From assembly GCA_945643635.1 (NCBI GenBank), contig CALZFC010000018.1, forward strand, positions 4,342,501 through 4,406,500: a stretch of 64,000 nt of DNA, written 5' to 3'. How positions within the stretch are numbered: position 1 is the stretch's first letter; each line of letters starts with the position of its first letter. The position numbers and the translations under genes are program-made. This DNA is from Allodiplogaster sudhausi (Eukaryota; Nematoda; Chromadorea; Rhabditida; Diplogasteridae). Shown one piece after another: positions 33,901 to 43,625 of the stretch. The notes beneath the pieces are model-generated. The model saw only the letters and a program-made list of their open reading frames with translations, made no database searches and was not told the origin of the DNA.

Positions 33901-36095
33901 TTTTTTTAACTAAGACTCTTTATATGCATATTAGTTTTTTTTTGTAATTATTTTCAAATTAATCACTTTTATCACTTTTTCCAATATAGTCTTGTAAGAC
34001 ATTTGATAATGCTTAGCAGAAAAAAATAAACATATTAAAGATGAACCAACTTTCCGGCCAAACTTGTCCGCAGCCTTCCCCGACAGTAGTCCACCAAGCA
34101 TGCCCCCGACGGAGAAGATGGCCACGGCGACCGACCTTCAAGTCTTATGTTCAAAGTTTAATTTCCACAATAATTGCAGCAATTTAGATAACAGTTTCAG
34201 CATTCGATAGTTATTTTATTCACCAGTATTACAAGTTACATAAATATTAATAAGTTTACAATATGTACAGTCCCGCCCAGGATCTTGGTACCAAGGACGC
34301 GTCGGACGAGTCGGACGCGTCCAAATGCATCCTCGTTCATAACTATTGTTCTAGGAAAAACTAAAATATTCTAAATGGTACATTAGTTTTCTTATAGAGA
34401 ACGGATGCTACTATTAAAAATTCAATAACTTTTTATCATTTGATAAGAAGTTATCAGTTTTTGCTAATAAAAATTTCATTTCAAATTTTTTTAAACGAAA
34501 TTTCTCCTGTACCATAATTTTGTCTCTACACACATCCCAAAATTATAAAATTAAAGATTGTATCATTGATAACGGAAATCGATAAATGAGAACTTATCAC
34601 GCATGTTCATATGATGTAAAGATTCGCCTGACGATTCTGAATCTAATTATGTAATTAGTTTTCAACAGAAAGTGCCGGTTAACAATGTATTTTTGATTGT
34701 GAGTACTTTGCAAGACTTTCTTCAGGATTCCCCATTATCTTGGTCTTTGTCAAAATTTTGGTATGATGCGTCCAAATCTAGGTTGCTGCGCTAGCATTGA
34801 TACTCAGAAAAGTAGCGCGCTCCCTTTTCGTCTTCGGTTTAATTACCCAAGTTTGAGGTAGCGAAATAGCACAGGCAGAGAAAAAAGGGTTAGGCCCTGC
34901 CCCCTCGGCCTGCGAGGCCTCCCTGCCCTGTTCTTTCTGAAGAAAGTCTTGCAAAGTACCCACAATCAAAAATACATTGTTAACCGGCACATTCTGTTGA
35001 AAACTGATTACAGAATTAGATTCAGAATCGTAAGGCGAATCTCTACATCATATGAACATGCGGGATAAGTTCTCATTTATCGATTTCCGTTATCAATGAT
35101 AGAATCTTTAATTTTATAATTTGGGGATGTGTGTAGAGACTAAATAATGGTACAGGAGAAATTTCGTTTAAAAATATTTGAAATGAAATTTTTTATTAGC
35201 AAAAACTGATAACTTCTTATCAAATGATAAAAAGTTATCGATTTTTTAACAGCAGCATCCGTACTCTATAAGCAACCTAATGTACCATTTAAAATATTTT
35301 AGTTTTTCTTAGAACAATAGTTATGAACGAGGATGCATTTGGACGCGTCCGACTCGTCCGACGCGTCCTTGGTACCAAGATCCTGGGCGGGACTGTACAT
35401 GCAAATATGAAGAAAATTTACACAAAAAAAAATCTAAAAATACGTCCCGAAGAAATCTAACCACGCGAGATCCGCCTCCTCCTTCGTCAGCTTGCTGCCA
35501 AACATGTCCTCGTGCGAGTCGACAAAGAATTGAGTTATGAGCTTAAAATTATAACCATTTATTTTAACATACATACATAAATACAAATAAAATTTAATTT
35601 GATAAAAAAATTATAAAAAATTAATTTAAAAAAAAACTCTGGATAAAAAAATTCTCAAAAAAATTTATACTAGCAAAAATTCTATACTCAAAAAATGTAC
35701 CTGGCCAGGCGCATTGATGCATCCGAGGTGGAAGCCAAACTGAAACGAGCTCAGAGTCACAGCGAAGACAGCGAATGCCAACGCAGCCGTTACCTTCAAC
35801 GAGAAAATCGATTAATTAATTTCTTGATAGCTAATTAATCAATTTTGCTCGAGTTAATTTATTGCTGACTTTTAAAATAAAATTTTTAGCAACAACAAAA
35901 AAAAACTACGTAGATATATTTTCCTTCCCCAAATGTTTTTATAGCTTTTTCTAACTACTCGTCTACCCACCATCGCAATAGTGCATATATTTCGTCAACA
36001 AGTCAAAGTTGGCCAAAACTACAGTAACCCACCTTGTCGCTAGTCGCTTTCCATTCGTCGACCGTCAAGGGAATGCTCGATTCGTGGTCGGCCAT
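30484..36095 (-). CDS. Facilitated glucose transporter, copy A
   Basis: Class I GLUT/SLC2A-type sugar carrier (major facilitator, 12 spans, plasma membrane), 500 aa. Exons: 36033-36095, 35701-35793, 35462-35541, 34051-34135, 33695-33815, 33252-33422, 32787-32923, 32545-32604, 32300-32384, 32089-32219, 31772-31873, 31257-31362, 31080-31150, 30723-30844, 30484-30559. They sum to 1503 nt in frame. Signatures: DKFGRK after TM2, [31 protein letters not shown] (about 220), SQQLSGIN in TM7 (about 296, the class I QLS motif), HPKFGRR (about 346), GPGAIPWF (about 410), FVPETKG near the C terminus. Oddities: the donor after 31080 is GC, and the acceptor before exon 8 (base 32605) reads TG instead of AG with no in-frame alternative, so processing may be impaired. 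Intron 3 carries a foldback element. Paralogue of the gene at 43626-50038. Confidence 0.95.
30885..31010. repeat. (CT)n tract in transporter A intron
   Basis: CT-rich on plus, hence GA-rich in the sense strand, between exons 13 and 14. Confidence 0.8.
31590..31757. repeat. 28-bp minisatellite, transporter A intron 11
   Basis: Five to six copies of gttagaccccttctagcac plus ctcttgcca, the central ones nearly perfect. The same family, more diverged, lies in the corresponding intron of copy B (44590-45230). Confidence 0.88.
34268..35395. mobile_element. Foldback MITE (mariner-like ends) carrying SL1
   Basis: Inverted arms 34268-34724 and 34938-35395 match over about 457 bp with scattered differences. 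The ends are CAGTCCCGCCCAGG and CCTGGGCGGGACTG, flanked on both sides by TA, as expected for Tc1/mariner-type insertions. The central 213 bp (34725-34937) is unique and much more GC-rich than the arms. It holds the SL1 sequence on plus. No transposase frame is present, so the element is nonautonomous. It sits in intron 3 of transporter copy A. Superfamily assignment rests on TA and CAGT only. Confidence 0.9.
34836..34932 (+). ncRNA. SL1 spliced-leader RNA-like sequence
   Basis: Bases 34836-34857 match the 22-nt nematode SL1 at every position (GGTTTAATTACCC then AAGTTTGAG) and are followed at once by GTA, the donor that an SL RNA needs. Beyond the donor, 34858-34932 has pairing potential (GGCAG/CTGCC; GCCT-GCG-AGGC) but does not resemble the C. 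elegans SL1 RNA body, and I see no AATTTTTGG-type Sm site. It may be an atypical SL RNA gene or a pseudogene captured by the foldback element. Confidence 0.6.
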
Positions 36096-36792
36096 CGCCT
36101 TTATCTCTTCTACAAATTACAGATCTTGGTTGCCAGCAACTTCCTTATATTTGCGCTATAATAATTAATATATTCGCGTAAGATTCTAAAAATGGTCTGG
36201 TACAAATATATACATATATATATTTTTTTCAAATAATAAAACCAAAAGTTTTTCTAACGAGACGTCAGCAAAAAAAAAGATGATGATCATCGTATTTCTA
36301 AAGGAGAACATGCAAAGTTTGTCTTTCTCTCCAACCTTGCACCACTCTCTCGCCTGACACTCATTTAATTGGGGAGTACTAAAAATATTTTTGCTGATAA
36401 ACATAAACATATAATTTAATACATTCATTGTACAATATTACGCTTTCCAGGGAAACGAAATATATGTGGCAGAGATTTAGGAAGAAAAAAATTGAAAGAA
36501 TGACAGTGGCGTGGGAGTTGATTGTGAATACGTAGAGAGCAAACAAGGACCAGCACGGCAGACGAAGTCCGGTGGAGACAATGAGATGAATGAACAAACG
36601 GAGGCTCTCCCCCCTCTCTCTCTCTATCTCACTCTCTCTCTCTCTCACACTCTCTATCTCTCTCTCGCTTTCTCTGTCTCCCTCTCTCTCTCTCACTTAC
36701 TCTACCTCTCTCTATCTCTGTTTCTCTCTTTCTGTCGCTCTTTGTTTCTTTCTCTATCTTTCTCTTTCTCTTTATCTCTCTCTCCTGATCTC

Positions 36793-36830
<38 letters not shown>

Positions 36831-37142
36831 AATATGTCTTTCTACATATTTTCCCTTCGACTATTATACAAACTGTATGAAATGAATCAAGAAGAAGAAA
36901 TAAGATAGACGAGATAAAAATCGAAGATGATTGTTTAAAAAAAAATTAAAAGATCTATAAAATGCCATAAGGGAAGAACATGCATTCCAAGAGCAGAGCA
37001 AATGATTTTCACCTAAGCAATCGCTTAATCTCTCCTGGAATCATAAGATCTACCTCAAGTTCACGTCTGCAGTATTAATAAATGTGCCAGGAAATAAATG
37101 CTTAATGATATAAGTGAGATATTTGGGATGATAGTGAAAAAG

Positions 37143-37183
<41 letters not shown>

Positions 37184-37348
37184 GCGAACAAAGAAAAAAG
37201 GAATAATGGTCCCACGTGGCCAGCATAGAAGATGGAGGCCTGCCATGTGCCACCTCTCTTTTTCTCTCTCTCTCCCTTTTTCTTCCTCTCTCTCTCTCTT
37301 TCTCTTCCTCTCTCTCTCTCCCTTTCTCTTCCTCTCTCTCTTTCTCGT

Positions 37349-37380
<32 letters not shown>

Positions 37381-37926
37381 CCTCGACTTCTCTTCATGCT
37401 TGTCTCGTTCTCTTTTTTAAATCTCTTTTTGTATTTCCGGGTACAACCTAGCTATTTGTAAGCTAAAATTAGCTGTTGAAGAAAAGAACTACATTCTTTG
37501 GCACGCGTACAGGCGTACTCAGGCGACACAAACTAATGCGCAGACTTCATCACATGACTTCATCAAATCGTTCGAAAGCAATTACTAAAGGCCGAATGTG
37601 GCTGAAACATTTCAAACTGCAGCGAACATCTCATTCTATTCCATTTTACAACAATTTGCTGATCCAAACGCACACTATGGATTTTTTTTTTAAAGTTTTA
37701 CACAGCTTTGCAAAAAGGAGAATGGAGCGTAACTTTTTATTATTATTACCTCATTACATGATTGATTGTACAAGGCGGAGACAGCATTAGAAGCAATTTC
37801 TTGCAATAAAAGGAAGTAACAGAACAAAAAGATACAGTCTGTGAAAAACAATGTGAATATTCGGAGGCAACTCGTTGTCATTAAACAAGAAGGGGCCCAC
37901 ATTTATCACCACCGTACTTTCGGCAC
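36096..37926. other. Intergenic between transporter A and BTB gene
   Basis: Holds CT tracts at 36610-36830 and 37260-37390, a GA tract at 37145-37180, and a minus-strand AATAAA near 37735 that can serve the BTB transcript. No gene supported. Confidence 0.6.
36610..37390. repeat. CT/GA microsatellite blocks
   Basis: CT-rich 36610-36830, GA-rich 37145-37180, CT-rich 37260-37390. The mirror Ser/Leu and Arg/Glu frames on both strands are repeat artefacts. Confidence 0.85.
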
Positions 37927-40254
37927 TTATGGAAGACTGGCAGACCTGCAATAGCAGACATCGAACATATCTTACTCCTAGAACATTTTTCAAATAAAGA
38001 CGCATAATTCGTTCACTTATTTTTCTCTGAAGTTATAACTCGCGTTTCCATGGTCTACTTCTCAAATTGACCTTTCACTCGTGAACCAAAATTAATAAAA
38101 GGTGCGATCTTACAGTTTCTTCATGACGACTTCCTGGACGGCGTGGTCGAGTGCGTGGAAGTGGGTATCCTTGAAGACGTTCTTGGCCATCTCGTAGCCC
38201 GAGAGCTCCTTCGTGGCCGAGCACTCCAGATGCTGCAGGCCGTAGTGGTGCGCGAGGCGAAGCTGCAAGTTATTAGTTGCATATTATGGAAGTAATTAGT
38301 TGCAAATTAAAAGTAATTAGTTGCATATTAAAAGTAATTAATTACATATTAAAAGTAATTAATTACATATTAAATTAACTACATATTAAAAGTAATTAAT
38401 TGAATATTAAAAGTAATCAATTACATATTTAAAGTAATTAATTGCATATTCATTATACATTTAAAATGTGGCCGCTAAAAGAAAGAGAACAAAGGTGATC
38501 ACGAAAAACATTCTTTGTGGAACAATATTTTTTTTAATAAAACAACTTTTCGCGTATATAGACATAAAATTTTTAGTATTCTTTCTTTCCAAATTGACGG
38601 TTGCATATGACACTTGTATTGATTGTTTCTTTTGTATGATTTTCAAAAGGGGCTGCAAAGGTTGGGTTGGCGTGTCGGCAAATAGCAATATGCACCCACC
38701 CATACACCCACATACACCCACCCAAGTATAGCAATATACACCCATGGGTGTAAGTGGGTGTATGCTAGGTGTATGGGTGTATCTTGCTATTTGCCGGGCG
38801 TGTACCTTGTCGATGGTGCGGTAGCCAGAAGACGCAGCAGCACGTGACTCCCAGTTGTAGCCCGCGAAGAACTTCTCGCATTCGTGCGTCACGCACTCAA
38901 TGCCCAGGAAGACGGCCGCTGCAAGCACTTCTTCTGCCATCTAAAAAAGCCACTTTTGAATTCGCGCCTTTTCCCCAAAGGAATTTGGAATTTGTTTTAA
39001 GAGAGATGCCACTCTCTTAAAACAAATTCCATCAGGAAAATGCAAATAAATTATAGTTGAATTTTGCACCACTTAAGCCTTTATGTAAAGTGCTCTGATA
39101 GGTTTTTTTTTCAAAATTTTTAAAAAATTTACTCGAAAAAGCTTATACAAAAATGAGTCAATAAGAATAATTTTTTATTTCATTTGTATGCCCTTTAGAG
39201 GAAGCTGACGGAAGCTACGTTCTTTCGTTAGGATAAGCAGACCGACCTTGTCACCAGAAATCTGAAAAGTCAATTATTTATTTCGCTTTCAAGTAAAAAG
39301 CAAAGAACTGAAAAGTAAAACAGAAAATAATTCTTACAATTCGTCAACACAATTATCAATCAATTGAATGCCGAAAGAATTTTTGCACTTGAGAGGCTGG
39401 AACGATAAAACAATCAAGGAAAATTAAGTAGAAATGTTGAAGGCCTTGAAATGTGCAAATGTCATTAATTATATATATATATATTCGCCTTTAACCACCA
39501 ACCTTGAGGCGTTCCGGGTAGATCATTCGCAGGATGAGCTCGAATGCCGAATCCTTGACATCAGGCAGAACGATTGCTTCCGGCTTCGCTTCAACAAAGT
39601 TGCCGTTGAACATTGTCTGAAATTATGCAAGATCCTTATATAATTTAATAATTATTTAATTAAATTTAAAAAAACCACAATAAAATAATTATGCACAAAC
39701 TTTAGCAAGATCCTTGGTGCTAAGTTCATCTATAATGAAAATCAAATTCCCAAGAATGGTGATTTGACTCATGGCACAACGTAGAACGCCGCCTTTACAC
39801 GCTGATATAAATTGTAATCTATCAATCTTGCTATGTACATAAAGGCAGATAATATTCACATGTCTAACATGTAACATACGGTAGGGCAGAGAGTGTGGGA
39901 ATGGAGAGACAGAGACATGAGAGAGAGAAAGAAGAGAGAGAGAGAGAGACAGAGAAAACAGACGGAGAAAAAGGGACGGAGGGAGAGAAGAGAGGGACAT
40001 GAGAAGGGGAGAGAAAGGAGAGGAATGAAAAGAGACGGAGAGAAGAAGGACGGGGCGAGAGAAGAGAGTCAGAAGGAGAGCTGTAATGTATTGGTTGTTC
40101 TCTGGCGGTGGTTGAGAGGTGTGGGAACGAGAAAGAGTGGAGGGATCGTATAGAGATAGTAATGTTAGATATAGTATGGATGGGCGAGAAAGTGAGAGAT
40201 ACAGCGTTTGAAGAAAGAGGGAAATAGTCCAAGAAAAAGGATAGAGAGAGAGAA

Positions 40255-40285
<31 letters not shown>

Positions 40286-40300
40286 AAGAGAGAGAGAGAA

Positions 40301-40349
<49 letters not shown>

Positions 40350-40775
40350 GAGGAAGGGTAGAAATAAAAGTGAGAATGAGAACACAGGCTAAAAACAGTG
40401 GGGAAAACAGCCCGAACGTACACAGACTCTCTCTGATCTTAATAGATTAATTTAATTGATTAAAAGGTGAAATTAAAAGAACTATTTTATATATTTTTTT
40501 AAAAATTAAAAGTGAAATATTTTCTATCTTTTTTAAAAGTGAACAATTTTACATATTTTTTTTTAAAGTATCTAGCATGCACCCGGAAGTAGGAGGAATA
40601 GACTGAGAGATGGGCTCGGTTGACGTAGAACTCCGTGGCATTTCGGCCGACCTTCAGGCAGAGATCGGAGAGAGCAGACGGCAACGAGAAGTCAGGGACA
40701 GCATCGGGTCGAACAGCCAGAAGCAGATGGAGCTTCTAGAAGAGGAATACATTGCTCCGAGTATTGTCGCCATTA

Positions 40776-40807
<32 letters not shown>

Positions 40808-41767
40808 TTTTCTCTCTCTTTCTCTCTCTCTCTTTCATATTCAGGGAATAAAAGCCACTTTCGGGGACCGAGAAAATTAGGGTGTGGAATGAGGTATTGG
40901 GCGCGGAAACCAGGGTGGCTTAGGTTGCTGCCTAATTGTTGGTCAAAACACACATGGTGGGGTAGGGCATTGGGGAGGCTAAAATCCAGGGTGGGTCAAA
41001 TATATTCAACAGTGCTGAAATAGTGCCTGCCTCCTCTGGACTTGGGCAGGGGGGTTACAATGTGAAAAATTGCCAACCCGGGGGCCATAAAGTAAAAAAA
41101 ACGGCGATCTCGGATGGTTACAAAGTGTTCCGGGCCTACGAGGAGGAGGGGGGGGGGGGGTTACAATCCCGTTAAGGGTCACACCTGTTTTTCAGCTCTG
41201 ATAAACAATCGCAGTAAACATTCCTGGGAGGGAAATATCATTAGCATCACAATTGTTCAAATGTCATGATGCAGTAAGAAGACACCATTTCGTGGGCAAA
41301 CACAAAAAAAATCGCCATTTCAGTGTTCTCGGAAGCACAGAATTAACAGCTCAATATTATCTAACGAAGAGAGTGGTACCACTTACAACCTTGGTCGGCG
41401 GTACCTTGCTCTTATTGTCCAGGTTGCGATCATAGAGCACCGACGTCTGGTACCGGTTCAGCGTGTGGCCTTCGTAATCAAACTGGTGCGGCACACCCGC
41501 TCCTGCGCTAATGGCCATGGACACATGGAGCTGCGCTGTCAGAATGGCGCTGAAGTCCGCCTGAAATATATGTATTTTCATAATTAGTTTTGGCTAAACA
41601 AAGCCAAAAAACGCACAGTCCCAGTGTTGCAAAAAAGGAAAAATTACCGACAGAGAAATTTGGCAAACCTTAACGGAGACTTTTGCGAATTTGCCGTTCG
41701 CACTTAGCATTCGCACGAGTCTAAGCGTCACATTGGAACAAGTCACGGTGAGAGGCCTGAGAATGTT

Positions 41768-41807
<40 letters not shown>

Positions 41808-41867
41808 CGATAAAGGTCTAAATGACGCGTCAATTTCAACCTATGCTTCATTCTAATCATTGACCTG

Positions 41868-41927
<60 letters not shown>

Positions 41928-42423
41928 AGAGAACATTATAACATATTATGATGGGTGAAATTCGTACAGATTGTCAAGGTCCACAACCGCTTCACAGTTC
42001 CCGAAAGATGACGTGACACGAGGACGCTTCGCCAGCGGCTCCTGTGTAAGAATAAAACAGATTGAAAGGACATAATCAGCCTCCAGGCCACGCTTCAAAA
42101 CGACAAAGAAACAACTTTTACATCGATTTATATCACGAGATTCAATTCGGCGAACCGCCATCTGCTCAGATATGACAAAATATATTTAAAGTATAATAAT
42201 AAGTACTATTATTCCAGCTTTAGAAGGAGTAATCCTAAATCTTCACCTTTTTGTGGCGAGAGTTTAATTGTTCAACAATTTTGATATTGATAAAGATTCC
42301 TACATCGTCGCTGTCTTTCTTCTCGTTGAGAAGCGCGCGCAGTCGACGCAGTTCTTCGTCCTTTTCATCCAGTTTCTGCTGCCACTCGGCGTCCTTCGCA
42401 GACATCTTCCTTCCCATTGCCAT
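37927..42423 (-). CDS. BTB/POZ domain protein
   Basis: Probable cullin-3 adaptor or protein-interaction scaffold; substrate unknown. Exons: 42304-42423, 41968-42041, 41669-41756, 41405-41560, 40583-40735, 39503-39616, 39247-39261, 38806-38940, 38110-38262. They sum to 1008 nt, 335 aa, with matching phases. Residues 8-37 form a charged coiled coil (EWQQKLDEKDEELRRLRALL), followed by a basic KRPR. Residues about 65-165 are a beta-rich region. The BTB fold spans about 165-245 (LSDLCLKVG..EFYVNRAHLSVYSSYF, VLPDVKDSAFELILRMIYPERL), followed by helical BACK-like sequence (AAAVFLGIECVTHECEKFF, LRLAHHYGLQHLE). Exon 7 is only 15 nt. The stop TAA at 38110-38112 lies within a strong donor, CT|GTAAGA. 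If spliced to 37945, the protein instead ends KKLSASLP with a stop at 37927-37929. The N-terminal ATG follows a tccag acceptor. Confidence 0.9.
38278..38462. repeat. 21-bp AT-rich minisatellite in BTB intron
   Basis: About eight copies of attaaaagtaattaattac plus at, with single-base variants, in the last intron of the BTB gene. Confidence 0.85.
38675..38800. repeat. Inverted repeat with ACACCC motif
   Basis: Arms start cggcaaatagcaa and end ttgctatttgccg, with tacaccca-rich sequence between and tacacccATGGGTGTA at the centre. It forms a hairpin of about 125 bp that starts a few bases inside the intron from the donor at 38805. Confidence 0.75.
39895..40355. repeat. GA-rich tract in BTB intron
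   Basis: GA runs at 39905-40080 and 40240-40350 inside the intron between the two BTB exons, CT-rich in the sense strand. Confidence 0.8.
41775..41925. repeat. (AT)n microsatellites in BTB intron
   Basis: Pure (AT)n runs at 41775-41804 and 41871-41924 between exons 2 and 3 of the BTB gene. Confidence 0.9.
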
Positions 42424-43625
42424 GGACGCGCTCTGGAATTTCAATTGAATTTTATATCAAACATTTTAAAACAGCCAAAAAATTTTTTATAAAATACATT
42501 TCCAAGTTATCCGAGCATTGCCAATTACATAAGTATAGAAATTGCCATAGTATTTTCAGTGTTCAGAGTAGTGCGTCTCAATTCAAGGAATAAAAATAAT
42601 TGCAAATATAAAATACCCGGAACAGGAAATTTGGGATATTTTTGAAATGTTTATTGATGAATTATATACTTCAAATGATTATCTACCAATGTAAACACGA
42701 TGGAAAGGCCAGTATATACTGCCGACCCATATATTCTTTTTACAACTCATAGCTTACACACCTGATACCGCTAGCGGTTCGGAGAGACTTAAAGTCGATC
42801 AAAGCTCTCTTCTACGGATTCAGCTACCAGTTCGTTTGCTAGCTCTTAATAAATCAACAAATACTCATTTTCGTTCATTTTTCCGCAAGAAAAAGTCTTG
42901 CAAGTTTTTGGAAGACCACGCTAAAGAATGTTTACATCGACCTAGAAGAGTGTAACTAACTCCCTAATAAAGCCGTTCTGAAACCAAACGTCAAATTTTT
43001 GAAACAGATCTTTTCCTATAATACTTCCAAAAGTTCTCGAATAGGCCCCAATCGGATATAATTAGGAGGTATCGATGGATACAAATTATAGAGTGATGCA
43101 GTGAACGCTCTTACTGAAGATCAACTCTCTTGTAATGCAAACTTTATTTGACATGAAATGATGCAATTATATATAAAAACATACAAATCTATCTCACACT
43201 CGGCAAAAACTGGCCAAAATTAAGTAACTATGAAATTAAGTACTCTACTTGGGGCAAACTAATATACTATCAAATAGCCCAATTCCTGCAAAAACAGGAA
43301 ATAATTCGTACCTTCGTACTAATTAAAACTAATTCTTCGGGGCATACCATGCAGAGATAAACCTTTTTCTTGTTTCTTTTAACCTGAGTAGAAAATAATA
43401 ATACAAACAATGATAAAACCTTTCAAGCCAATGCCTATTGTCGAAAAAAAAATTGAGATTATTACCATGATGATGATGGAGGTAATCGTGTCAAAACGCT
43501 GCTAGAAATGGACCTGATAGATCACGTTTACTCGCAAAAAACGGGGAGCAAAAGGATCACTGCTAAAGCGATGTGGATACCGTAATCTAGGACTGGATGA
43601 CAGGGAAATCGTGGTGAGACCCACT
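42424..43625. other. Intergenic between transporter B and BTB gene
   Basis: AT-rich, no repeat tract and no supported exon. It includes the 3' flank of transporter copy B and the 5' flank of the BTB gene. Confidence 0.55.

Noticed and set aside
34778..34990. 70-codon minus-strand frame over the foldback core
   Set aside because: It is antisense to the SL1 sequence and runs into the inverted arm; no protein features.
37787..37945. Open frame VCQSSISAES downstream of the BTB gene as a separate exon
   Set aside because: The only good donor upstream (after 38114) enters in a different phase and stops after a few codons; treated as an alternative 3' end.
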